Part shown: in pieces, positions 1 to 15,200 of the stretch
Numbering within the stretch: the stretch's first letter is position 1
Layout: each line of letters starts with the position of its first letter
Source: Antedon mediterranea
Lineage: Eukaryota; Echinodermata; Crinoidea; Comatulida; Antedonidae
Length of the DNA: 64,000 nt
Reading direction: 5' to 3'
Assembly (NCBI RefSeq): GCF_964355755.1
Contig: NC_092680.1
Coordinates: 5,371,001 to 5,435,000 of the forward strand
Made by a program: the position numbers and the translations under genes
Notes under the pieces: generated by a model
What the model saw: only the letters and a program-made list of their open reading frames with translations
The model's database searches: none
Told to the model about the DNA's origin: nothing

Positions 1-526
1 ATACCTCCATAATTTGCATACTGACAAATGACAAATGCATGAATGATGTATATTGAAATATGGATGGCAGATGTGTTTGGCTTCAAGATCTAGGTCACAT
101 ATTTTCAATGCTATTAATTTTAAACTTTAGAATATGGATTTTTTTCTTAATTGTTCATGCATTGTTTTATCATTTCTAGTAATTAAGGATATACTGTTTT
201 ATTTCCATTTATTGAGAAAATTATTAACAGGTACCAAGTACTACTCTATTAATACAACTGAAATTTATACATTGAAATATTAAATATTGTTGCCATACAG
301 TAAAATCTTTCTTTTATTTGGGCACACTTTTTATTGTCAAACTAGTTTAAAACCAAAGTTAATGTTCCTATTTATGTAAAACAGTGGTGGCGCTATTTAC
401 ATTTTTCCCACATTTTGTGTGAGGACACAACTATTAATTTGTTATATAAAATGTTCATTTCTTTAGTCAATTTAATTCCTTGTAATTATGTTTTACATTA
501 ATATATTTTTTTTGGTTTTTTTTCAG

Positions 527-3500
527 TGATTTACGTTTTAATAGAATAGATGCAATTCCACCGGGATCGTTCAGTAATCTACGAGATCTCAACACACTTT
601 TACTAAGTAATAATGACATTCGTAAAATAAAAAATGGGGCATTTGATGGGTTGCACCAGTTACGTTACCTGTAAGTTTTTTTTATGATTTGTTTTTTGAA
701 CTATGACATATTGTTCAAATACTGTAGGTAAAACTTCTTAAACCGAAGAGCGACCTATAACTTTTTAAAAGGAAAATTTAGTTGAATTAATTCAAACATA
801 AGCTAGCTAGTTTTGAAATGTTCAATTATCCATTATGAAAAAAACTAATAGCAAAATGTAGTTTACTATAAAGTAGTGTGAATTTTTAGCCTTGTAAAAT
901 ATTCTTTTGTACATATGAACCTGTATCCTCAGTATGTATAATTACAATAAATATATTATATATTAAACAAAAAACATATTTCTTTAAATATTTTGCACTT
1001 AGTTATTTATATAAGAATCGAATCTCAGAGGTGGAGAGTAAAGCATTTTCTGGTCTGCGGAATCTGGAGCAGCTTTACCTTTATTCTAACATGTTGGCCA
1101 CTATGCATACAAATACGTTCAATGACTTACCTGCGCTTGAAAGATTGTAAGTATATATTTTTTTCAAATAATTTTAAGAAAATTGAAAAATTTGTTTTAA
1201 AATTTAATTATTTCTACTTGGCGACCAAAAAATTAAGTTATTGGAAACAAATAAATCACATCAAAAAGTCGAGCAGTGTTTTTTTAAAAGAATTATTGTT
1301 TAATCTCAAATTCAAATCCATATTTTACTAGAAAATATGAACCGTCAGTATGTTTTTTTTTTCAAAACAAACTGAAGAAAATTGTATGAAAAAAAAACCA
1401 GTAAAACTGTAACTAAAAGTAAATATATTTCAATGTAAATAAATCAATAATGGTAATTATAAAATATGGAATTAATAGTTAAATGATTATCTTTAAATTG
1501 TGTTTTCTGATGAATTCATTTTTCATTACATTTTTAATTTTCATTTATAGTGTTTAGCTTTCCCAGTTTGTTCCCAGTTTGTTGTGTTTAATAACATTTG
1601 CTTGGGTGCTTAATTTTTTTTTTTTTTGGTTTAAGAAATGCTTTTATAATTTGCAAACTTGCTATTAACTCTCACCAAAAGCCATAGAGTTAGTTGTATA
1701 TCTTAAATCCACAAACAACATATAGAGCTAATCTTGCTGATTCTCTAGAGAGTTTGAAGAAACTTGACAGTACCATTTTTGTTCATTGCTGAAAATCCAA
1801 ATATTGCAGCAACAAACAAATTCTAAACTATGGAACATAAAGTTATTGGTTTCAGTATAAGTTACAATTTTGGTTCTGCAAACTTAAATACTGACATGGA
1901 AACCATTATGGCCATAATGCGTTGAATGGTTGTGTTCTGGATGGAGAACCATCTGGGAATCGGGACGGGTGCTGTATTATGCATATACCAGAGAGTGATG
2001 GTTTAATGATAATATCAGACTAGCATTTGATAGTGGGTTTGATCTGTGCCATACTGATTGCATCTGTAAGAAAGATGGATTACTCTCATTGCCTCGTCCT
2101 TCGGAAGGGATGTAAATATATATATAGCGCATGTTGAAGAACTTGGTACACTTTCTGAAACGAGTAGGGGATTGATTTCAACAACATTTAAAATTCACAA
2201 GCTTATTTCACCAAGGTGTTAACTTAGGTCTAAACTGTGTTTTACCACTGAAACAGTTGATTTCACGCCAATAGCATGCTTCACCATGCCAACAGTATTC
2301 TCGCTTCACAGCACTTGCTTTACTTGTTTTTATAATAACAATGTATTAGTAACTATACATAGATAAGTTAAACTTACAGAACTTTTTAACACTATTTTAA
2401 GCGTAGACTCTACAACTACAGTACATAAATTTAAGGTAATAGTTTTGTAGGCCCATACTGTAGTATACACAGAAGTCAACTAATGTAATTAAGTTACGGG
2501 AATGGATCTATTGATGTCTACAGCTCTTACTACATTAGGTATTTTAACTACCGTACAGAAACGTTCATCAAACTAAGTACATGATCAAAACAAAGAGGCT
2601 CTACAACAACACAATGATTTTTGCTAAAAGTGTCACATTATTTGGTGCTATTTTGTGTCATGGGAAAAACGTAACTAATTAGGAAATGGTACTGTAGATG
2701 AGTGGAAATTTCACATAAAGTCATAATACATTACCAACAATGGGGTCAGTAATCTTAGAATGTCGTGCAATATTTCCTTGCCTCCACTGGACACAAAAAT
2801 ATCAATTTAAATCAATTTGATATCTATCCAAAACAAAATTAAGGTTTATGTGAAAGGAACACCCTTCCTTCAAGGATTCTTCATGGATGTTTTCCAATGT
2901 TTTGGCATTATTAGTGTGATCTTTCTAGAACTAGCCCTATACATAACGTATACTAGTTCTGTACTTAACATTTAACTAATATTCTCAAATAGCCCTTGTG
3001 TTATGTATAATCTATAGTATCTAGTCCTTTGAAGGTATTTCCACATTGTCAACTATACGTGCCAAAAATAAAATTATATTATTAATAATAAATTTATATT
3101 TATTATTTAATTACAATTGTGTGCTTCAAAAAAATCAATATTGACAATCCATGGCAATATGCCTAAAATAAAATTATATATATATGATATTAAGAAAAAT
3201 GTTGATTATATTCTGCTACAAAACACTAACAACTGTTGTGTACAATTTGGTTAACTTGCTGATTATTCTCTTAATAAAGTTAGTAGGGGCAGATTCAGCC
3301 TGAGTATTAGCTTAGTATAACTATTGTTACACTAAAGAATAGAATGGAAACATGTGATTACTCCAAAATTAAGTGGACATTATAGACTTTTAATTCTATT
3401 TTAAGGTCATAACATGTTTAAATTCTATTAATTGGCTTGGTGAAAATCATATTGGTTATGGATATATGGATATTTAGGGCAGCCTAAGGGAACTAATAAA

Positions 3501-6231
3501 GGGTTTAATTTTTTTAACTCAAACATCACCAATGCTAGAATAATATTTTGAATGGATTTTAGAAACAAATGTTACCTAACTTTAATAAAAGTGTCTTATT
3601 TTGTTTAACTACTGTTTTTAATGTTTAATTTAATTTCTAATTTAAAAAAAAAAGCTAAAAATTACAGATAATGACAAATAATTTGACAGTTGCTAGTTAT
3701 CATAATAATATAATATTTTGAAGAATTCACTTTTGAAAATTGTAATTTGTTGGCATTAATTAACATTAAACAATAAAGAAAAAATTTTAAAGTATTTTCT
3801 TCTGTTATCATCAGGTTAATTTAAACTTTATCATCTTATTCATGTCATGATTCTAATTCTCTATTGTGTAACCATATAAATCAGTGTTTGGTATCGTGAG
3901 TTTGATCTTTTTCTCCTCCTCGCTTTTAAAAAGGTTTCTTAATAACAACAACATTTCCCATATTCCACTTGGTACATTCACGGAACTTCGGAATCTTAAA
4001 CGATTGTAAGTTTTCATTCATTTTTATTTAAATCATTGTTTATTTCATAATTTCATTTTTCGTTTTTGCCCGATTCATCATGTTTACGCATGTACATCCT
4101 CATTTATGCATGTTAAAAATAACATCAACTTTTTGACCGATTTTAATTTTTGATATTATAATTATGATATACAGTAGGCTTATTATGTTATTATGTATAT
4201 AACCTATAGTGCAAAACTTTAACATTTTCAGTGATATTTTAAGGCAACTTTAGGGAATTTAATTGTTAAAACACCAACATTGTATTTTATTTTTTATTAA
4301 AAATAAAAACGCTCTGTCTATACTATCAAACTTTATGTGACAAAAAAAATGTGATGTGCCCATGGACATGATGATGTCATATCACTACCATATTTGGGCA
4401 CATAACACTTCGTTTGTGTCAATCTTTGAGTTTGATAGTGTAGACAGCTTAAGAACATATATTTATTTTATCAAATGAAAAGTAATTAATATTACATAAT
4501 AATTACCATTTACAGTTAGGTTACTGTATTTCAGAGAGTTTTACAGAAATGTTTAGAGATTTTGGGCACAAGTATAGTACCTTTTAGTAACTCAATTTGG
4601 AAGTCATTACTTTGGCATCTTAATGAATTTTTAGCTGATACCATTTTAGTTTATTTTATTTTGTACAAAATAACAAACTTATCTGTGAATAAATTCATTA
4701 TTTTTTTAAAAAATGTATGAAAAACCAATATCTTTGAATACCAGTAAGTACTCTCTACTAAGTACAATAGTACTTAAAAGCACACTCTAATAGAGATTTA
4801 TTTTATTAAGTACACTCTACATGCTCAATAAGCTAAGTACTTTCTCAATAAAGCACTTTTGTCAATATCACTTTGCTCAAATAGCACTTTCTTAAAAGTA
4901 CTTATTTCAACAAGTTTACTTTAAATAAACTAAAAAAGTACTCACAAAATAACTGTTACTATGTCTGCATACATTATTTTAATTTAAAAAATGATTTTCT
5001 TGCCTTGCCTGCTTGTATTATCTTTTGTCAAATTACGCTTTTAGCAGCTTGTTCTAAGTAAATGTAGATAATTATGCACCTGTTACTTTGTAGACAATGT
5101 GAATTATAGAATTATGTATTTGTTGTTGATGATGCAATTGCATGTTGATATTTATTATATTTAAATTAAATGCATCATGTTTAATTTAGAACCTTCATTT
5201 ATAGCTTTGTATTTGTGTATTGTATTTTTCCGTGCTGTTTAAAAAAAAATATATATATATATATGGCATCTTGAAATTTACTATACATATTAAATTATTT
5301 GCATATTATTTTATATTTTAATTAAATGTATTCTATTTTATATGAATGTATAATAAATATAAATACACTACAGTTTACTACTTTATTTAATTCTTCTCAT
5401 TATATTAAAATTAGCATTAATGTATTATACTGATGTACTGTACATCATCGGAATGTACTGTAGTGGCATTACTTATGCAAATGGTTGTTATACTGATTTT
5501 TACATCCTATAATTTTTGTTTTTAATTATTCAGTGTAAGATAAAATGATAATATTATAAATGAACAATAGAGGTATAAAAATATATTATTTTAAGACCTA
5601 GTTGACTAATCATCATTGATTAATCATCAGATTATTTAATGATATAAAATCAATTATAGGATATTTAGTACTGACCATGATTTGGGGGATTTCAAATGGT
5701 TTGAAATAAAATATAGATCATTATTTATTTTACAAATTCTTTTTTAGTTAAAATTAATATATTTTATATTACATACTTTAGTTTTGCCATACTCTACCTT
5801 AAAGAACCAATTACATCAGAAAGTAAACATTTGACCAACCAACTTAGCTCCCTGATGCAAAGCTACCATACTCCACACATACAGTAGTACTATGAGTTAT
5901 GCAATTAATCTATATCATCCTGTTTATTTTATTTTATACAATATGTCTATCTTTATAAACACAATTTTTCTGTAGGCCTACAACATATTTCATATCTGGA
6001 ATTCACTTAACCCATTTGCACTTTGTAATTAGTGATTCACTTTTCTTTTTAATTCTATTAGACGTTTGGATTCCAACCGATTAGTTTGCGATTGTAAAAT
6101 GATGTGGTTAGTTCAGATGTTACAAGAAGCTGGTCGGTATGGACACACACAATCGGCGGCGGCGTGCGAATACCCTAAAGAATTACGAGGCAAAAACCTC
6201 ATCTCACTGACTCCGATACAAATGAATTGCC
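527..6231 (+). CDS. PXDN: peroxidasin leucine-rich repeat exons and LRR cap
   Basis: Four exons encode the LRR block. 527-670 and 1003-1146 are each 144 bp (two 24-residue repeats) and 3934-4005 is 72 bp (one repeat), the classic one-repeat-per-72-bp layout. All split a leucine codon in the same phase. Repeats read as LxxLxLxxNxI, for example [19 protein letters not shown]. Exon 6062-6231 is the C-terminal cap with its cysteines (VCDCKMMWL, then SAAACEYP, ending MNC). Five full repeats are visible. In the family this region is extracellular and mediates protein contacts. Confidence 0.94.
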
Positions 6232-9200
6232 GTAAGTCCTGTTAAAATAACATGTAATCCTTATAGACAAGTGTATACCTAAATATTTAAAGTAGGATAA
6301 TTGTAGATGATAATTTGATAATCAAGTCTGCAAATGGTAGGTTTATAGACTTTTACTAAGACTCTTTGACTCCAAACATTGGTATTAGTCTACTGTACAA
6401 AAGTTCAGTTTAATTTTTATAGCTTTATAAAATGTTGTTGAAAGGTTTGTATGGAGAATGATCAATAGTACAGTTAGGTTTGCCGTACACCATGTGATGC
6501 CAATACGAAATAAAGTATGTTTTGATTTGGTTTCGGTTGTTAAGATCTGTCTACACTATCAAACTAGTTTGACAATTGTGAGGTTTCCAAATATCGTAGT
6601 CATATACTTAAATATGGTAGCGATATGACATCATCATGTCCATAATGGGCACACCACATTTGTCTAAAGATACATAAAGTTTGATAGTGTAGACAGAGCT
6701 TTATGCTACAAACGTCTTCTGAAGAATGCAGTAAGTAATGATAAGTCAAATATAGTAGCACCATCTAGCGTCACACATATAGACTGTCAAGGCATGAACC
6801 GAACTAGACTACGCTTATTAGTTTACACTAAAGCTCTGTCTACACTATCAAACTAGTTTGACAAAAAAGTGTGCCCAAATATGGTAGTGATATGCCCAAA
6901 TATGGCAGTGATATGACATCGTCATCATGGACACATCAAATTCTTTTGTCACATAAAGTGTGATATTGTAGACAGAGCTTAAAGACAAATCAAGTACAGC
7001 CGAAAAAAATGTTCTCAATTCTTTGAGATGTTAGGGTACTCAAAATAAGCACAGGAAAATCAATGTTTATATTCTAAAAGCTATATTTGTTATTACTTTG
7101 TATAATACTTTAAACTCAATCGAAATAGCAAAACATGTTCTAATTCTTATTTATTTGAAATTGAAAGTTATTTTAATGTATAAAGATATGCAACAAGCAT
7201 TGTTTTAAAACATACATATAGAGTGAGACAGGTTTTAGTTCTTTTGTCTGCAAACAAACCTCATGGGTTGTATGTTATTAAATTGAAATATGACAGTGTT
7301 CTATTTTCATCAGGTTTCAATTTAATAGCAACACTGGGATTTAATTTGTATTTAATAATTTTATGAGTTGTCAATGAAAAACAGCTAATCTTCCCTTTCT
7401 TAATTTTAATGTGTAATATTATTTTTTCTATTGTTATGAAAATGTATTTGTATTTCTTCAAATACAATGTGTTCTGTATTATTTTTTACAGTCAGTACTG
7501 TATCTAAATTTGTCAAATATCATAGGTAAATTTGGCTATATAGCATCTCATGTGTTTCAAGTGATTATTGTATCATAGACTGTAACCTACAGTATACCCT
7601 ATATCTAACCTTCCTTGATACAGGCACCACACGTGATACACATGAAATGCTGTATTGCAGAATTGGCTTTTGATGCTGGACAAACGTCACTACTGTATGT
7701 GGAGATGCAGTGCTAAGTATCTGGTGGTTCATGTTTTTAGGCCTTTTTTATTCCTTTCCAAAATAACTACAATCCTGGTCATTAGTACTTGTTTAATTAA
7801 AAATATATCGGTAAAGTAGCGAACCCAACTTAACAAATAAACACCTCACTAAAACCTTGATTTTCTTTAATAGCGACTCGAGACACGATACTGAACATAT
7901 TATCCACACATTTAGAATATAGTCGCTATCCCTTTTGTAAAGCAGACCCCTACAATGTTTCCCATGTTAGTCTACAGATGGGCGCAACCTGTGTCCACTC
8001 TGGATAGATAAGAGAACTGAACGTTGGGTCAACTTACTGGTCACCGCTTTAGAAATAACATTGAACATTTTGGTAACATGTGTTGTTTAATGCACAAGGT
8101 CTGAAAACTGAGTTTAAAATACACTTTTATTTTTTTAAGAACGTAGGACTCGGCTTTTAGTATAATATAGGTAGAATTAAAATAAAATAAATGAGGAAGG
8201 CATGCTTTGTTGGTATATACTACAGTGTAGCTGTTATTCTGTAAACAACATTAATTGAAAATTTGACAAATTGTGAAGAATTCAAGTAAAAAAACATACA
8301 TACATTGCTGCTTTATTTTGCTGTTTAAGATTTTATTTGTATCTGAATTGAGATCCTGCCACTGATACCCACAGCATTGTCTTGTTTTTGACTTTGTACA
8401 AAATATAGTATTTACATACAAAACAATTTAAATGACATAATTCGTAAATACTGTACGTATTAAGAGAATTTGTGCTTTGGATCAAAGCACAAATGATGCA
8501 CATGTACTAACAACAGGAATGAAAATCATTTTAATCTCTATTTCTAAAGAATAAAGAACAATTTGAAATCAAATTATAAAAAGCTTCTTTTGAAAAACAA
8601 CTGGGACGTTGTTAGGTCTTAAGTGGATTGACAATTATCTGTACATAACTTCAATCCTCGATTACAATTAGGATACGTTGGCCGCTTTTCAGATTTCAAT
8701 CAGCAGAAAATAATGCCTCTTTGCAGTGAATAGATTAAGGACACAGTACTACTTTTTATACTTGTTGAACAGTGCACATATAAATGTACTGTTTTAACAT
8801 ACAGTTATGTTTTCTCTCCCAAGATAGTGTTAATATGGTGACCATAAATATAATTGTTGATGATATCAACTTATGAGATTAGAAACATTCCTTTTTACCA
8901 ATGGGAGATAACATAGTAGTTCAATTTAAGTTTATACTTTGACAGTTAGGTCTAGGCCTATTGGTTGCTGAACATTAGTAAGGTGTGAGAGTGAACATTT
9001 AACCCTTAGATTATAAGTCTATGCTTGCTACTTAGATTATAGTGTTGGAATAGTCATCTAGTTTTTTTTTGCGTCTTTGGACTTTTTCCGAACTGTTATG
9101 TCTAATGTTATGACAGTGTTAACTATAAAAATAGGTACATGTCTCCTGACAGTGTCTCGTAAGGCTTGTTTCTACAGAGCAGGAGATTACGGATTTAAAT

Positions 9201-12200
9201 TATACCATATTTTTCCAGAAGTGAGTCCACATAAAAATAACCGATTTTAAACTCTAATTGGTTCCAGTCTTAATCATTAAAGAGCAATTTTTAGGAAAGC
9301 ATGATTATACAAATGTGTAAATCTCTGTCTACACAATCAAACTACTTTGATTGTGTAAATCTCTGTTTACACAATCAAACTACTTTGACAAAGAAAGTAT
9401 GATGTGCCCAAATATGATAATTGATATGCTTAAATATGGCAATGATATGACATCATGTCCATATATGGGCACATCACATTTATTTGTCACAAAGTTTAAT
9501 AGTGGACAGTGTCTACTACTATAATGAAAAGAATAACTAATAATAATATTGTTGTGATTTTGCTTTTCTTTTCTCTTCCAGAGAGACCTCATTTTGTGTT
9601 AGAACCTACGGATGTTGAAGTTTCTCAGGGAAAAAGTGTTTACTTTACTTGTCGTGCTACAGGTGATCCTGAGCCCAGTATTACATGGCTTAGAAACAAG
9701 TAAGTAATAATAATATGATAATAACTTTAAAAATCTAATAGAAACTAAATTACTTAATGATGAATATGTCTATGATAAACTAAATTATTCTTTGAATAAG
9801 TTGGTTTAAAATACTTAATGAAAAAATAAATAATAAATACGATAATTTAATATTACAATATTCATTTAAAGGATGTTTAATGAAATGTTGAAAGTTTATA
9901 TAGAATTTATTTATTCAACTTCTCACTAAGAACTTATTAGTAAATTGGATAGGACCAATAAACACCTATAAAACGGTCCAATCCAAATTTCACAAAGAGC
10001 CCAGTTATGAACAGTGGCTGTGTGTACTATATAGTGTACTAAGTATTTTGATCAGATACAATTCATGAACTATGGTAACAAAAATGAATACCACAATGCT
10101 TCATTAAATTATGATGGGTAAAATAGTGTTACTTTTGTAATTATAGCAACAGTATAAATTGTAAAAACTGTATTTCTATCAAGCGAGATTTACGCACTAG
10201 TTTCATTCTATCAATCATCTTTGATAAACCTCTATAATATTTTGATCTCTCAATCTGAAGCCTGTCTTATAGCAATTATCATACTTAGTCTTTGTTAATG
10301 CTTATAATCTTGCTCTAATACACTGTACTTACTTTGTAATATCTAGTATGTTAAGGACGTTTTTATTGCTAGTACACATTCCAACCATGTTCCAACAAAT
10401 ACTCTACTTCATTTAGTCTTGTTTTCATGAATTAACAAAACACAACTTGAAACAAAAATAAGAAACAACTATGTTTTTGTTTATTAAAATTGGGTATTTT
10501 ACCTACAATACAGGCCCATTTAACAGTTTTTAGAACTTTTTAGAATAAAAAAAAAATTGATTTTAACTCTTTACTGTTTACACATTATTTAGATTCGTAA
10601 CAAATAAACGTGTAAATGTAAAAGATTTAAATCCAATTTAGCTGTGTTGTTTTCTTGGTGAACTTACATCCCTTTGGTTCACTTAACAGTAATTTATATT
10701 TATGTTTACTTTTTTGTTAAAGAAAACTTATTTTTGTTTGTTGTTTGTAATTAGATTTAAATTTTTAAAATAATTTAACTTTAAATCTTTTTAATTCAAT
10801 CAATACCTGATTCGGAAAATAAATTTTGTTTTTTAATGTTGTGAACAAAATTAGGCTTTAAATTAACGTCTATAGAGATAGCAAGTTTAACCGTCTCTTT
10901 AAAACACATTCATGTCTCATGCATGAAATGTTGCACTAAACAACCGTGACCTCTGACGACCTTTACAGCTGTGTCATTTTGTAACACAGGAAATAAAGCC
11001 TAATAACTACATTATTTCACAGTTGAGCGACGGTGCCTTTAGAGTGTCTGTATCCAGATATTTTATTAGAACTGAAACATTCGTGTTAATTTACAAGTTT
11101 ATTTTCACCAAAAGCAATTGGTTTGTTGTACACTGCCAAGGCTGTACTTCAAATGGTGTCATCTTTAATTTAGCGATCCCTTGAAATTCTATTTTCAATG
11201 ATATGTTTTTAATGCCTCTTCTTCCATGCCATGTTAAATCTTCCATTATAACTAATTGGTCTGTGAAGAAGAGTATGATTAAGGTTGCCTTTCATTTAAA
11301 TGATTTCCAAATAAGTACAAAAACTTTTATTTATTTATTAAAAACACATGTTGCTTCATTATGCTTAAAGTATCTAAATTAAAAAATAATAAATCTATCA
11401 ATTTTTTGTCTTCAAAAAAGTTAATGCAGCATAGTTAAATAAACAAGCTGTAAGCAAATAGCTGTCGTTTTGCATTGCCAACATAAAAGTTGTTGAGTGA
11501 TAATTTGTTAAAACTCACAACCGTTATTTTTAAATCATCATTTAACCAGCTGAACCAATCTCACGTTTGAATCCTCACTCAATTTTGTTTTACCAAATTC
11601 TAAAGCTCTGTCTACACTATCAAACTTTATGTGACAAAAAATGTGATGTGCCCAAATACTGTGGGCACATGATGATGTCATATCACTACCATATTTCGGC
11701 AACATCACACTTTTTTTGTCAAACTAGTTTGATAGTGTAGACAGATCTTAAAACAGGATTTATAAGCTTTTTCCAAGTTATTAAGGTTGATCAGGTTGAT
11801 AGTTCAAAATATCAACAAAAAACATTAAAAAAAATTCTCAGACAGACATTTCTGAAATCATTGTTGTGTTTAAAAACATTTATGTGTTTCCAACTAAAGT
11901 AGTTAACCAGCTGTGATTTATTGGAACGTTAAAGCTCTCTTTAACAGCTGACATGAAAGAATGTTGTTGCTACTAGTAACATGATCGAAGACACACATTA
12001 GGAACATAAGTGCAGAATTAAACTTGATTAACATTGGATGGATGTATTAAGAAATATTAGTATAATTTCATTTAATTCATTATTTATTTGGTCTTTTTTT
12101 GTATAATTGGGGAGACCAGGGTCAACTTAAGTGAACTAAATCACTGTGGCAGAGCTGGTTGACCTAGCCCAAATTCAGTTTACACCTTAAAACAAAACAA

Positions 12201-15200
12201 ACTACGGTAATGAAAGTTATCAAAAGGCAAAAAATAAATTCTTTTGCTTTGCATAAGCCATCCAATCATTAAACTTTACAACTAATTATGTTTTAAAATA
12301 ATTAATTAAACAATGGTTATCCTTATAATGTTAAAACAATTATAAAGCTCTGTCTACCCTACCAAACAATATGTGACAAAAATATATGATGTGTCCATAT
12401 ACAGTATGGATACGATAATGTCATATCACTACCATATTTAAGCATATCATTACCATATTTGGGCATATCACACTTTTTTTTGTCAAACTAGTTTGATAGT
12501 GTAGGCAGAGCTTATACTAAATCTGATTTCTTTTGTGGTGGCACTGTGACGTTCTTGCGTATAAATAAAGGTCTTTGGTTCAAATCCTGTGTCATGACTG
12601 TCATGGTTTATTGGGATCAAGTACATGTTTGAATATAATATTGTCTTTCTTTTCAATGTTGGGTTTATAAATCGTATTATAATAAAGTTAAAGTAGTAAA
12701 GAAACTGAAAGTAAAATTACATTGTTTTGAAGAGTTGAGATTGAAACCTCAATTGAACAACAGCCAGATGCCAAGTACACAATACTGACTGATGGGACGT
12801 TGATGATCTTGGATGCATCGGGAGAAGATGAAGGCGATTATGAATGTATGGCACGCAACGCTGTCGGAGAAGCTGTCACAAGAACTGCAAGTCTCAGCTA
12901 TTTTGGAGAACCAAGTATGTAGGCCTATAGCTTAAATCATGGTGTACAATTACTATGTGCCAGTATCAATTTACACTCAGTTTCATAGGCCTTCCATGTC
13001 CATGACTGTCAGAGAAAATTAAGCCTAACTTTGTCAACATACCAAGAAATATTTCTCTGTAGTTTATTTTATGCGCAAAAATTGAATGCCATTTATAAAA
13101 AATCAGTTGATTTTTTTTATCAATATAATTGTGTCTGTTTTTATGTTATTTTCAGAAGCCCCACAGTTTGTCAAGGAACCAGACAATATTGATATACGAG
13201 CTGGAGACAATGTTGAAATACAGTGTGCCGTCAGTGGTCATCCACGGCCAATCATTACATGGACAAAGAATGATAAACAAGTGGTAGAGGATAACCATAT
13301 TAGACTCCTGTCATCCGGATCTCTACACATATCAGAAGTTCAATTTGATGATCGTGGCATCTATGAGTGCTCTGCCACTAACCAAGAGGGCATTATTTCA
13401 ACTACTGCAGTACTCACTGTTTTTGGTAAGGATATGGATAGGAACAATTATTTGATAGGCCTAAAGCTTTGTCTACACTGTCAAACTTTATGTTGCAAAC
13501 AAATATGATGTGCCAATACATGGACATGATGATGTCATATCACGACCATATTTGGGCACATCACGCTTTTTTTGTCAAACTAGTTTGATAGTGTGGACAG
13601 AGCTTTAGCAACAAAGTCAAACTTAGTGGAGTTATTCTGTTTAATATTTACCGTGTATTTTCTATATTTATTTCAGTTCCACCCTCTTTCATTCAACGAC
13701 CAGAATTTCAAGCAACGATAGAGGGCAGTACAGTAGAGTTTCATTGCACCGCTGAGGGGAATCCATCTCCTGTTATTGCATGGAAGAAGAAAGGTAACCG
13801 GTTCAAAACAAATAATTTAGAAATATGTTTTTGATATTAAATATATAAATATTTAAGCTCTGTTTATATTATCAAACTTTATGTGACAAAAAAAGAGATG
13901 TGCCTATTGTTATGAACATGATGATATCAAAGCACTTCCATGTTTGGGCTCATCACATTTTTTTTGTCACATAAAGTTTGGTGGTGTAGACAGAGCTTTA
14001 TAAAAGATCTATTCAAAGTATACACACATTAATAAATATATATGATTGATTTGTTTAGGATTACAGTTACCTGATGATCGCCGACATGTTGTTTTATCAT
14101 CTGGAACTCTGAGAATTGTTCGGGCAACTAGAGCAGATGAGGGCAACTATGAATGCCAAGCATTTAATAGTGCTGGTTCTAGCCAAGCTACGGCACAACT
14201 GGAAGTGAGGCCTAGAAGTGAGTAACTTTATTTTCCTTAAGCTCTGTCTACACTTTCAAATTTTATGTGACAACAAAATGTTATGTCATGCCCATATATA
14301 GACATGATGATGTCATATTACTACCATATTTGGACACATATCACACTTTTTTTGTCAAACTAGTTTGATAGTGTAGACAGAGCTTTATACTTGGTATTTT
14401 TCACTACAACATAGCACCCTTCCTTTGTAACTTCCCTATTCACAGTACATTCAACTCTATTAGGGGACACATTTATATAAAATAAAACATGAGACAGCAA
14501 TATAATCTTTTATCTTATATATAACTCTTTTAAAGATATATTGTTCCCCTGAAAAATTTTTTTCCAATTTTTGTTGTTGAATGTGCCATTTTGATATTCC
14601 ATAATATTCATGTTTTAGAAAATTAGATTGAAAAAAAATTATTTACCTGAAAACCTGTAATTTAAAGCAAACAAATAGTCAAATTGGCTTCCAGCCAATG
14701 AGTTTTTGGTTGAATTTAACGATTTGGTTTGTCTTTTTATAAGTGAAAACATTTTTGTTTTCTTTTATGCGGAAGTGATAACCTTTATTTGAAAAAAATC
14801 ATTCCATATGTTTTAAATGTAGTTCATTTTCACTATGCAAATTATTTTGTCCTTTGTTTAGTCCCACCAACATTTGAGGTAACACCCTCTGACCTCACAA
14901 TCGTCACCGGGGGAACTGTTGAATTACTGTGCAGCGCTCAAGGGGAACCTACCCCAGTGATTACATGGAGTAAAGATGGCGTACAGATCACTCCGTCAGC
15001 CAAGTTCTTGATTAGCAACAATCACAAGCTTGTTATAACTGATGTTGGTCGAGTTGATGAAGGCAGGTATGATTGTGCTGCTAGGAACAGTATTGGGTAT
15101 GCATCAACGTCAATGGAGCTTAAAGTGGCAGGTAAGGTTGGTGATATGTATGCTCTTAGCATAAATTTAAATAAATTTACAAAAACTGTGTATTTCATAA

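Larger units (their letters stand above)
6232..9581 (+). other. large peroxidasin intron with three MITE copies
   Basis: Intron between the LRR cap and the first Ig exon. It holds MITE copies at 6541-6703, 6829-6982 and 9321-9510; the last ends about 70 bp before the next splice acceptor. No coding exon was recognised elsewhere. Confidence 0.6.
9700..12732 (+). other. large peroxidasin intron splitting Ig1
   Basis: About 3 kb separates the two halves of the first Ig domain. It contains MITE copies at 11601-11750 and 12342-12514 and one copy of a dispersed repeat (about 10058-10130) that recurs near 15270. No other exon was found. Confidence 0.6.
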
